From DASQHW01 sp963837155 (GTDB taxonomy: Bacteria; Actinomycetota; Acidimicrobiia; IMCC26256; PALSA-610): a DNA stretch of 64,000 bases. The stretch spans positions 1,116,001 through 1,180,000 of the forward strand of contig CAWIMB010000002.1 of NCBI GenBank assembly GCA_963837155.1. The letters are read 5' to 3'. Below the pieces are notes generated by a model. That model worked only from the letters and a program-made list of their open reading frames with translations. It was not told where the DNA came from and ran no database searches. Position numbers and translations under genes: made by a program. This document shows, piece by piece, positions 27,027-36,200 of the stretch; position 1 is the first letter of the stretch, and each line of letters starts with the position of its first letter.

Positions 27027-28427
27027 ATGGAACGACCGACGAGGCTCGCGCACTTCCTTTCCGCGGCACGGTCCGCGACTTCGGCGCGCCGCCGGCCGGT
27101 GCCCAACCGGCTGCTCGTGCGGATCGCGGCGCGGTGTGGCGCGGCGCTGTTGGCGATCGTCGTGTTGTTGTTGGGCGTGCTCGCGGCCGGCACGGCCGTC
27201 GGTCGCTTCGGCGCGACGGCCGTCGACGGGCGCGGAGCGGGTGTACGTGTGCCTCGGGACGCGGTCGCGGTCGTTGTCCCGGTGCGCCCGTCGCAACTTC
27301 GCGAAGGTGACACCGTCGTGGCCCGGGTTGCGCCGGCGACCCACTCCGGGTTGTTCCGCGTCCAGGCCGTCGACTCGTGGACCCACGCCGTCTACGCGCG
27401 GGACGGCCACGACAAGGTCGTCGAGCTGAAGCTCGGCCACCAGGCGGGACGCGTCAGCCGCGTCATCCCCCACGCGGCCACACCGTTCCGGCTCCTGACC
27501 GGCACGACGCAGGGCATCGTCCTCGTGTTGCTGAGCGCATTGCTCGTCGCGAGGGCCGCATGGCAGCGGCGGCGGCGCCGGAAGGACGTCGCCGCGGCGG
27601 ACCGGCGGGAACGGCTCGACCTCGGCTTGGCGCTGGCGGCGATTCCCGCCGGAGCGAGGCCCGAACGCATCCGGCTCCTCGCAGCACTCGTGGCCGCGGC
27701 CGAGCGGCCCGACACCAAAGTCCCGCCCCGGCGTCGCTTCGGCGGCCGGTGGTGGATCCGCATGGCAACCGTCGCATTGTCGCTGGTCGGCATCCTGGCG
27801 ATGACCGCGTCCGCGAACTTCACCGCGACGGCGACGACGAACCAGACCGCGATCGGTGCCGGGCACATGGGCTTCACGCTGCCCGCGGCGGGCGGGACGT
27901 ACCGCTTGGAAACCGGTGCGTCGACGATCGCGACCGGTGACCTGATCGAGCGCTCGATCGACCTGCAGATCGACGGCACGACGTCCGCGGGCATCATGCA
28001 GCGCGTGGACCTGCAGGTGAGTGCGTCCTCAACTGCGGGCGATGGCGGCGGTTCCTACAAGCTCGACGACAACACGTCGGACAGCCTGCGGTTCTGGGTT
28101 CAGTCGTGCTCGGTGCCCTGGACGACGACCGATGTGGCGCCGTATACGTACACGGCCTGTGGCGGCGTCCGTGCCGATGTCATCGGCAGTTACGGCGCGG
28201 CGACCGCGCTGCCAACCGCGGGCACGTGCCCGTACGCCGGTGTGTCGTCTGTGAACGCCGTCGAAAGCGTCACCGCAATGAGCAATATCACCCTGACGGC
28301 GAGCGCCCACAACTACCTCGTGGTCTTCATGTGCCTGCCGACAGCCACCGGCAACAACTATCAAAACGCGTCGGCGACCTTCACCTACACGTTCACCGGC
28401 GTGCAGCGTTCGGCGACGAACAAGTAG
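27027..28427 (+). CDS. Fusion of degenerate S26 signal-peptidase-like domain with a TasA-like exported domain
   Basis: 466 residues from ATG 27027 (an upstream GTG at 26931 is also open). Helix 1 is about 37-56. An S26-like external domain (about 60-150) has VAVVVPVRPSQLREGDTVV and GLFRVQAVDSW but no SGSM and no catalytic His. Helix 2 is about 160-176, followed by a basic cytoplasmic linker. A third helix ends in AMTASANFTATATTNQ, a SipW-type cleavage region. The C-terminal domain (about 265-466) ends CLPTATGNNYQ and FTGVQR like its neighbours. Confidence 0.65.
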   Translation: MERPTRLAHFLSAARSATSARRRPVPNRLLVRIAARCGAALLAIVVLLLGVLAAGTAVGRFGATAVDGRGAGVRVPRDAVAVVVPVRPSQLREGDTVVARVAPATHSGLFRVQAVDSWTHAVYARDGHDKVVELKLGHQAGRVSRVIPHAATPFRLLTGTTQGIVLVLLSALLVARAAWQRRRRRKDVAAADRRERLDLGLALAAIPAGARPERIRLLAALVAAAERPDTKVPPRRRFGGRWWIRMATVALSLVGILAMTASANFTATATTNQTAIGAGHMGFTLPAAGGTYRLETGASTIATGDLIERSIDLQIDGTTSAGIMQRVDLQVSASSTAGDGGGSYKLDDNTSDSLRFWVQSCSVPWTTTDVAPYTYTACGGVRADVIGSYGAATALPTAGTCPYAGVSSVNAVESVTAMSNITLTASAHNYLVVFMCLPTATGNNYQNASATFTYTFTGVQRSATNK

Positions 28428-28479
28428 TTGTGACGGCCCGGCTGGGCGCCGGGGAGTGGCGCCCGCCAGAATGGGCGCC

Positions 28480-28788
28480 ATGTCTGTTGTACGGATCAAT
28501 GCGATCACGGTGCCGGCCGAGCGCGCCGACGAGCTCGTCGAGCGGTTCGCCAACCGGGCCGGTGAGGTCTCCAAGATGCCGGGGTTCGAGGCGTTCGAGC
28601 TGCTGCGTCCCACCGACGGCCGCGACGTCTTCTACGTGTACACGCGCTGGCGTTCCACCGAGGACTTCGAGAACTGGCTGAACAGCTCCGCGTTCCAGCA
28701 CGGTCACCGTGCCCATTCGGAGAAGGGGCCGGTGGGCACCGGCAGCGACGTGCTCGCGTTCGACGTGGTGCAAGAGGAGCGCATGTGA
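28480..28788 (+). CDS. Antibiotic-biosynthesis-monooxygenase (ABM) fold protein
   Basis: 102 residues of ferredoxin-like dimeric alpha/beta-barrel. VVRINAITVPAERADEL, MPGFEAFELLRPTDG and YTRWRSTEDFENW are the usual ABM strands and helix. ABM proteins include haem-degrading enzymes and quinone monooxygenases. The gene overlaps the downstream acyl-CoA ligase start (ATGTGA at 28784-28788). Start ATG 28480; an ATG at 28471 is also in frame. Function not assignable. Confidence 0.75.
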   Translation: MSVVRINAITVPAERADELVERFANRAGEVSKMPGFEAFELLRPTDGRDVFYVYTRWRSTEDFENWLNSSAFQHGHRAHSEKGPVGTGSDVLAFDVVQEERM

Positions 28789-30438
28789 CCGCGGACGATC
28801 CGTTCGAGATCGTCATCGAGGACGTGCTCGGCCATCCCACACAGGTCTACAAGCGGCGCATGAAGTCGTTGCGGGAACTGATGGCGCGGAACGCGTCTCG
28901 TGCGGATGTGGATTGGTTGGTGCAAGGCGATTGTCGCTTGACGTTCGGTGAGCACGACCGGCAGGCCCGCGCCCTCGCCCGCTCACTCGCCGATCTCGGC
29001 GTCGAGCGCGGCGACCGCGTCGCGCTCGGTGTCGGCCAATGTCCCCGAGTGGGTGATCACGTTCTGGGCGGTCGCGATTCTCGGTGCCACGCTCGTACCG
29101 CTCAACGCGTGGTGGAAGGCAGAGGAGCTGGAGTTCGGGCTCGGCGACTCGGGCGCCAAGGTCTTGATCGCCGACGCGCGGCGCCTGGCGGTCGTGGCGG
29201 ATCGGCTCGCGGAGATCCCCGCGTTGGCGCACGTCTTCGAGATCGGCAGCGAGCCGTTCGCGAAGTTGCTTGCCGGTGACGATCCCGGAATGCCCGACGC
29301 GCCGATCGACGAGGACGACCTCCTCGCGATCTGTTACACGTCGGGCACGACCGGTCAGCCCAAGGGCGCGACGCTCACGCATCGGCAGACGATTGCCAAC
29401 ATGCAGAACATCCTCGCCTTGAACGCGGCGACGCCGACGCGCACGCCTCAACTCGACGCCGGCATGCGGCCGGCCGCGCTCCTCGTCGTGCCGTTGTTCC
29501 ACGTCACCGGCTGCCTGTCGACGATGACGCTCAACTACGCGACCGGCGGGAAGCTCGTGTTGATGCCGGTGGGACGCTTCGATCCGGACGTCGCGATGCA
29601 GGTCATCGAGCGCGAGAAGGTGACGTCGATCGGCGGCGTGCCGACGGTCATGTGGCGCATTCTCGAGTCGCCGAACCTCGGCAAGTACGACCTGTCGTCT
29701 GTGAAGCGTGCGTCATATGGCGGCGCACCGGCTGCACCGGAGCTGGTCGAGCGCATCGAGCAAGTGTTCCCGCACTTGCGCAAGACGCTCAGCACTGCGT
29801 ACGGCCTGACCGAGACCGCGTCGGTCGCGACGGCACATGGCGGCGACGAGTACTTCGCGCACCCGGGATCCGTGGGCCGGGCGGCACCGACGGTCGAGCT
29901 CCGCGTCGTTGATGACGCCGGTGTCGACCTGCCGGTAGGGGAGCGAGGCGAGATCTGGCTCAAGGGACCCACGCTGATGAACCGCGGCTACTGGAACCGT
30001 CCCGATGCGAACGCCGCGTCCTTCACTGATGGCTGGTTCCACACTGGCGACATCGGATACCTCGATCCCGATGGCTTCCTCTATCTCGTCGACCGCGCCA
30101 AGGACATGATCATCCGCGCCGGCGAGAACGTCTATTGCGTCGAGGTCGAGAACGTGCTGTTCGACCATCCCGATGTGATCGACGCCGCCGTCGTCGGTGT
30201 GCCGCACAAGACGTTGGGAGAAGAGGTCAAAGCGGTGGTGCAGCTCAAGGCGGGCGCGTCGGCGCACGAGGAGGAGCTGCGAGCGTTCTGTCGCGAGCAC
30301 CTTGCAGACTTCAAGGTGCCCGAGTACGTCGAGATCCGCGACGAGCCACTGCCGCGCAACCCGGCCGGCAAGGTCTTGAAGAATTTGCTGCGCGGCGGAG
30401 ACTCGTCGTTCGCCGCGGCCGACGATCAAGCGCTGTAG
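28785..30438 (+). CDS. Acyl-CoA synthetase/AMP-forming ligase, frameshifted
   Basis: Class I adenylate-forming enzyme. P-loop YTSGTTGQPKGATLTH, AYGLTETAS, HTGDIGYLDPDG and the C-terminal catalytic Lys in NPAGKVLKN are intact. The first ~80 residues (GTG 28785 to GDRVAL) are in a different frame from SANVPEWVITFWAVA onward. Dropping one G of the GG at 29028-29029 joins them. It activates a carboxylic acid to its CoA thioester, possibly feeding the CoA racemase and LLM/FAD enzymes elsewhere in the window. Confidence 0.88.
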
Positions 30439-30445
30439 TGGCCTA

Positions 30446-30812
30446 GTGCTCCTGGAGTTCCACAAGTGGTGGGGGTATTCCGCCATCGGCGCCAATTTCC
30501 TCGCGGGGCGCGTACACGCTCGCGGCGTGGCGATGGCAGCGCTTCCGCACCCGATGGTTGTGGTGGCCGACGATCATCGCCGAAGCGATGATGATGGTGC
30601 AGGTCGTGCTCGGCGTGCTCTTGGTGAGCGTGCAGAACTTCAAGCCGCCGCGCTTTCACATGTTCTATGGCTTCGTCGCCTTCATCACCGTCGGCCTTCT
30701 CTACTCGTACCGCTACGTCTGGAAGGCGCGCGGTTGGCTCGAGCTCGCGTACGGGCTCGGCGGCCTGTTCATCATGGGACTCGGGATACGTGCGGTCTTG
30801 CAGGCGGCTTGA
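30446..30812 (+). CDS. Small integral membrane protein, frameshifted
   Basis: GTG 30446 starts LLEFHKWWGYSAIGANFLAG. The continuation AYTLAAWRWQRF, then MMMVQVVLGVLLVSVQ and FYGFVAFITVGLLYSY, is in another frame. The switch is at the GGGG near 30505-30508. The combined ~121-residue protein has three to four helices and conserved-looking His/Trp in the first helix. No known family is recognised with certainty. The last 100 bases overlap the convergent MarR-like frame. Confidence 0.55.
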
Positions 30813-31273
30813 ACCCCGAGTATTTCGTCGACCTCGCTGCGAAGGGCCCAGCCTTCGCGGGTGAGTATGACCCAGGTACCCCGCCGATCGGTGCAGCCAT
30901 CGTGCCGGTCGACGAGGAAGCGCTCGTCGGCGCGGTCGACGAGCCGCGTCGTAGCGCCCGTAGTGATGCCGAGCCGCCACGCGATCTGGCCGATCCGCAA
31001 CGGCACGCGATTGACGGGGAACGTGAGCAGCAGGCGAGCGAGCGGCAGATCAACGCCCTTGTCACGAAGCGGTTTGCGCAGCGCGGAGAGCAGCGTGCCG
31101 GCCGCCGTGAGCAGATTGGCAGCTGCCTGCGCGGGATCGTCGGGGTCGGGGGCTTGTCGTGGTTCCTCCCGGCGGAGTGGACGCTCGACGTCGTAGGGCC
31201 GGCGCCGCGGCCTCCGGGGCAGACGCCGTATCTCCGGCGCAGTGTGCTTCTCAGTTGAGGACATGCGTCGCAT
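30713..31273 (-). CDS. MarR-family regulator (ends uncertain)
   Basis: The central part is a MarR winged helix: LRIGQIAWRLGITTGATTRLVDRA, then RFLVDRHDGCTDRRGTWVILTREG. The C-terminal ~35 residues look poor and overlap the opposite-strand membrane gene, so the natural end may be near LGVQAA, or a further indel may exist. The start could be GTG 31294, ATG 31273 or ATG 31264. A perfect palindrome at 31261-31275 covers this region. It is divergent from ddl. Confidence 0.6.
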   Translation of the reverse strand: MRRMSSTEKHTAPEIRRLPRRPRRRPYDVERPLRREEPRQAPDPDDPAQAAANLLTAAGTLLSALRKPLRDKGVDLPLARLLLTFPVNRVPLRIGQIAWRLGITTGATTRLVDRADERFLVDRHDGCTDRRGTWVILTREGWALRSEVDEILGVQAACKTARIPSPMMNRPPSPYASSSQPRAFQT

Positions 31274-31275
31274 GT
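31261..31275. promoter_or_regulatory. Palindrome at the marR-like/ddl divergent promoter
   Basis: ACATGCG-T-CGCATGT, a perfect 7-base inverted repeat about the centre at 31268. It overlaps the candidate MarR start codons and lies 77 bases before the ddl GTG. A likely operator for the MarR-like protein if the true start is downstream of it; otherwise a coincidence inside coding sequence. Confidence 0.4.
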
Positions 31276-31351
31276 TCTCACTGACCTGAGACACCTACAC
31301 CTGGAACGCCCGGACCACGACCATGCCCACCGTGTCGACCAGAATGGTGAC

Positions 31352-32443
31352 GTGAGCGACCCGCGCCCGCACGGGCGACGCCTCCGCGTGATGTTGTTGT
31401 TCGGCGGGCAATCCGCCGAACACGACGTGTCCCGTGTGACCGCGGTCGCGGTTGCCAGGGCCCTTGACCCGCACAAGTACGAGATCGTGCCGGTTGGCAT
31501 CACGACCGACGGTCACTGGCTCCTTGCGTCCGACGCCCAGCGCATGCTCGTCGAGGGCAAACGCGACGCTCTTCCGTCCGCGTTCGCGGTGCAAGGTGAC
31601 CTCGTCCCCATTCCGACGATGTCGAGCCGGGGCGAGCTCGCAGTCGACGTCGTCATCCCGCTCTTGCATGGTCCATACGGCGAGGACGGCACCGTGCAGG
31701 GCCTGCTCGAGCTCGCGGGCCTTCCGTACGTCGGCGCGGGTGTGTTGGGGTCCGCGATCGGCACGGACAAGATCGCGATGAAACGCATGTTCACGGCCGC
31801 GCACCTCTTGACGCCGCGGCATCTCGCGCACCGAGACGGTCACGACATCAACGCATTCGCCACGCACGTCGAACGTGAGCTCGGCTTCCCGTGTTTCGTC
31901 AAGCCCGCGAATATGGGTTCGTCGATCGGCGTCAGCAAGGCGCGTGACCGAAGCGAGCTCGACGCCGCCCTCGCGCTCGCGCTGACGTACGACGAGTGGG
32001 TGCTGGCCGAGGAATTCGTGCGAGGCCGCGAGATCGAAGTCGCGGTGCTCGGTGACGATCCGCCCGAGGTGTCGCTGCCCGGCGAGGTGATCCCGGCCGC
32101 CGACTTCTACGACTACGCGGACAAATACGAAGACGGGAAAGTGCAGCTGATCGTGCCGGCGCCACTTCCGGACGCGGAGACTGCGGAGGTCCGTCATCTC
32201 GCCGCGCGCGCGTTCGAAGCGTGCCGCTGTGAGGCGATGGCCCGCGTCGATTTCTTCCTGCGCGACGACGGCGTGTTCGTCGTCAACGAGCTGAACACCA
32301 TCCCGGGCTTCACGCCGGGCTCGATGTATCCGGTGATGTGGGAGGCCTCCGGGCTGCCCTACGCGAAGCTGCTCGACCGTCTCGTCGAGCTCGCGCTCGA
32401 CCGGGACGAGCGCCGCCGCCGGCGCCGCGGCCGCCAGCGCTGA
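31352..32443 (+). CDS. ddl: D-alanine--D-alanine ligase
   Basis: 363 residues. ATP-grasp ligase making the D-Ala-D-Ala terminus of peptidoglycan precursors. LLFGGQSAEHDVSRVT at the N-terminus, FVKPANMGSSIGVSKA at the ATP site, and NELNTIPGFTPGSMYP at the metal/product site are all standard. The Tyr/Phe specificity loop region contains YDYADKYED, as in D-Ala (not D-Lac) ligases. GTG 31352. A hairpin at 32462 follows the stop. Confidence 0.94.
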   Translation: MSDPRPHGRRLRVMLLFGGQSAEHDVSRVTAVAVARALDPHKYEIVPVGITTDGHWLLASDAQRMLVEGKRDALPSAFAVQGDLVPIPTMSSRGELAVDVVIPLLHGPYGEDGTVQGLLELAGLPYVGAGVLGSAIGTDKIAMKRMFTAAHLLTPRHLAHRDGHDINAFATHVERELGFPCFVKPANMGSSIGVSKARDRSELDAALALALTYDEWVLAEEFVRGREIEVAVLGDDPPEVSLPGEVIPAADFYDYADKYEDGKVQLIVPAPLPDAETAEVRHLAARAFEACRCEAMARVDFFLRDDGVFVVNELNTIPGFTPGSMYPVMWEASGLPYAKLLDRLVELALDRDERRRRRRGRQR

Positions 32444-32461
32444 CCGCGATATGTGACATTC

Positions 32462-32479
32462 GACACCTTCGGCGGTGTC
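32462..32479 (+). terminator. Hairpin after ddl
   Basis: GACACC (32462-32467), TTCGGC, GGTGTC (32474-32479): a 6-base stem with a UUCG-like loop, 19 bases after the ddl stop, followed by a GGGGCCCC palindrome. No T-run. Confidence 0.45.
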
Positions 32480-32570
32480 CGGGGCCCCTCAGAGCCCACA
32501 TTCCGCGGCTGAGGCGGGCGGCAAGTTCAGACGGACCCGCCAGCGGTCGACCTTTCTCTTAGTGGGCAAA

Positions 32571-32600
32571 CCCCGATCCGGCGTGATGACGCCTTCGGGG
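32571..32600 (+). other. Nested hairpin in the leader of the gene at 32617
   Basis: CCCCGA (32571-32576) pairs with TCGGGG (32595-32600) around GGCGT-GATG-ACGCC (32580-32593). The upstream side carries GGGCAAACC. It ends 17 bases before the GTG start, where it could affect ribosome access. No ribosome-binding site is otherwise visible. Confidence 0.35.
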
Positions 32601-32616
32601 GCGGCCCGTCGCGTCG

Positions 32617-33240
32617 GTGAACGTCATGGAGGTAGGCAACATCAAGCTGCTCGGTCGAGCGCCGAGGACGGTCTGGTTGACCGTTGTGATCGTCGCGGTC
32701 GCGGCGATTGGTGCGCGCGCGCTCTACGCGAGCTTCATTTCGACGGCGACCGACACTCAGCAGATCTCGACGGGCACGGTGACGATCGGCTCGAACGACA
32801 CCGGCTCCGCGCTGTTCAGCCTCGCCGACATGAAACCGGCCGACAGCCCGGTCAGTCAATGCATCACCGTGACGATGACGGGCAGCCGGGACTCCACCGT
32901 GCATCTGTACGGGTCCCTGTCCGGAACGCTCGATCCATATGTGAACCTCGTCGTGACCCGGGGCACGGACTCGTCGCCGTCGTTCGCCTCCTGCACCAAC
33001 TTCACGGCCGACACGACTGACTACAACGGCGACGGCGACGGGGTCGTCTACTCCGGCCTGCTGTCGAACTATCCGACGACATACGCCGGTGGCATCATCG
33101 ATCCCAAGTCCGCCACGCCCGAGACCTGGTCGCACAACGAAGCTCACTCATACCAGTTCACGGTGTCGCTCGCGAACAACCCGCTGGCGCAGGGGCTCAC
33201 CTCGAGCCCGACATTTACGTGGGAAGCGCGCAACCTGTGA
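32617..33240 (+). CDS. SipW-type exported surface protein
   Basis: 207 residues. A short basic start, a hydrophobic helix (TVVIVAVAAIGARALYA) and the junction SFISTATDTQQISTGTV recall TasA-like SipW signals. The rest is Ser/Thr-rich beta structure with two Cys, ending in TWSHNEAHSYQFTVSL and PTFTWEARNL. It is immediately upstream of the active S26 gene with a GTGA overlap at 33237, so it is an obvious substrate. GTG 32617 or ATG 32626 may be the start. Confidence 0.65.
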   Translation: MNVMEVGNIKLLGRAPRTVWLTVVIVAVAAIGARALYASFISTATDTQQISTGTVTIGSNDTGSALFSLADMKPADSPVSQCITVTMTGSRDSTVHLYGSLSGTLDPYVNLVVTRGTDSSPSFASCTNFTADTTDYNGDGDGVVYSGLLSNYPTTYAGGIIDPKSATPETWSHNEAHSYQFTVSLANNPLAQGLTSSPTFTWEARNL

Positions 33241-36200
33241 GGCGCGCCCGCACCCTCCTCTTCCGGATCCTGCTCGGTGTCTCGTGCACGCTCGCGTTGC
33301 TGATCCTCGTGCCCGGCATGTTCGGGTATCGCACGTACACGGTGTTGAGCGGAAGCATGCGCCCGGCGATCGCGCCCGGCGACGTCGTCGTCACCGACAC
33401 CGTCTCGCCGCTGCATGTGCATCCGCGAAACGTCGTGGCGTTCACCGCGCCGGGTGGGACCCGACTCGTGACGCACCGCGTGCAGTCCGTGCACGAACGC
33501 GATGGTGGTGTCGAGATCGTCACCAAGGGCGACGCCAATGCGACCGCGGAGCGCTGGTCGGTGCCCGACGATCGCGCCGTCCAGCGCGTCGTCATGCGCA
33601 TCCCAAAGCTCGGGTACGCCGGGGCGTGGGTGCGCACGCCCCTCGGCGTGCTGTTGCTCGTCGTGCCCGTGTTGTGGCTCGTGGCCTCTCGGCTGCTGCG
33701 GATGCGCCGCCGCGAGGACAGCCGGCGGCGACTGCAGACGCTCTTCACTCTGGGAGCGTTGGGGCTCGCCGGCATGTCGCCGATGGCGGGGGTCTTCGCG
33801 GCGTTCACCGCGACGGTGTCGAACACGAGTAACTCGCTGGCCGCCGCGGATGACTGGACGGCACCGACGATCACGCGCGCCGTCATCGAGCGGACCGACA
33901 CCGACAAAGGTGCCGGTTACGTGAAGCAGGGCGGGAACTACTACATCTACGCGCAGATCACCGACACTGGGAACCCGGCGAGCGGCGTGTCGACGGCGAC
34001 TGCCGACGTTGACAACGTGACCGCGGGCCAGACGGCCGTGGCCCTCACCACCGCCGGCGGACCCTGGACGATCAACGGTCTCGCGTACAACTACCGGAGC
34101 GCATCGAAGACCGCGGACAACCCCTTGTCCGAGGGCGCGAAGTCCTACAGCGTCACAGCGGTCGACGGTGCCGCCAACAGTGCGACCAACTCGAGCCTCA
34201 GCGTGACCGTGGACAACACCGCGCCGCCGATCAGCCGAAGTGTGATTGAGGTGACCGGCGGCGGCGGCCCGGGAACCGTCTACCCGGACGACACGTACTA
34301 CGTCTACGCCGAATCGGCCGACGCGTCGAGTGGGATCGACACCGTGACCGCCAACGTCGACAACGTGACGGCGGGCCAGACGGCAGTGGCGCTGTCGACG
34401 GCCGGGGGACCCTGGACCGTCGGTGGACAGTCGTACAACTACCGCAGCGCATCGAAGACGGTCGACAGCGGCCTGAGCGCGGGCTCGAAGTCGTACTCGG
34501 TCACCGCCACCGACAACGTCACGAATAGCACGACCGACTCCAGCTTCACCGTGACCGTCGCGTCCCACGACACCGACCCGCCGACGATCGATCACGCGGT
34601 GATCGAACGCACTGCTGGAAGCGGTGCCGGCTACCTCGCGCAGAACCAGGCGTACTACATCTACGCCGAGGTGACCGACGACAGCGGAGTCGCCAGCGTG
34701 ACCGCCGATGTGTCGACTGTGACCGCAGGTGAGACCGCGGGTCGCGCTGTCGACCAGCGGCGGCCCGTGGACGATCGGCGGGGACTCGTACGCCTACCGA
34801 AGTGCGTCGAAGACCAGCGACAACCCGTTGGCGGAGGGCGCGAAGAGCTATGACATCGACGCGACGGACACGTTCTCCAACGACGGATCAGACACCTTCA
34901 GCGTGACCATCGACAATACGGCGCCGTCGATTTCGATCGCGACGGCGTCGACGAACAAGGCGTATCTGGATACGGGTACGAATACGTTGTATTTCAAGGG
35001 TGACACGACGGGTGACTTCACGTTGGCGGCGACGGTGACGGATGCGGCGTCGGGTGCGAAGTCGACGACGTATCCGGCGATTGCGACGACGGACTGGACC
35101 CATGGTGCGGAGACGGTGACCGGTTCGTCGCCGTATACGTCGGCGAGCTTCAGTTGGACGTCGACGACGAACGTTCCGGGCAGTTACACGGTGACCGCGG
35201 TCGACCAGGTCGGGAACTCGGTGTCCGCAACTGCGATCAGCTTCTCGAGGGACGTCACCGCCCCGTCGATCTCGATTGCGACGGCGTCGACGAATAAGGC
35301 GTATCTGGATACGGGCACGAATACGTTGTATTTCAAGGGTGACACGACCGGTGACTTCACGTTGGCGGCGACGGTGTCGGATGCGGCGTCGGGTGCGAAG
35401 TCGACGACGTATCCGGCGATTGCGACGACGGACTGGACCCATGGTGCGGAGACGGTGACCGGTTCGTCGCCGTATACGTCGGCGAGCTTCAGTTGGACGT
35501 CGACGACGAACGTTCCGGGCAGTTACACGGTGACGGCGGTCGACCAGGTCGGGAACTCGGTGTCCGCAACTGCGATCAGCTTCTCGAGGGACGTGACTGC
35601 GCCGTCGTTGACGGTGGCGACGGGTTCGACGGACGGCAAGGAGTATTTGTCGGGCACCACGTTGTACTTCAAGGGGAATACGTCGGGGAGCTTCACGTTC
35701 TCTTCGACGGTGTCGGATGGGGCGTCGGGTGTGCAGAAGACGAACTATCCGGCGACGTCGGGTGGGACCTGGTCGAACTTCACGCATTCGAACCAGGATG
35801 TGACGGGTGGTTCGCCGCACGTGTCGTCGTCGATCAGTTGGTCGTCGGTCGGGGCCGGGGACAGCTATGTCGTCACCCTCTACGACAACGTGGGGAACAC
35901 CGCCACGTCGACGATCACCTTCACGAGCGACGTGACTGCGCCGTCGTTGACGGTGGCGACGGGTTCGACGGACGGCAAGGAGTATTTGTCGGGCTCCACG
36001 TTGTACTTCAAGGGGAATACGTCGGGGAGCTTCACGTTCTCTTCGACGGTGTCGGATGGGGCGTCGGGTGTGCAGAAGACGAACTATCCGGCGACGTCGG
36101 GTGGGACCTGGTCGAACTTCACGCATTCGAACCAGGATGTGACGGGTGGTTCGCCGCACGTGTCGTCGTCGATCAGTTGGTCTTCGGTCGGGGCCGGGGA

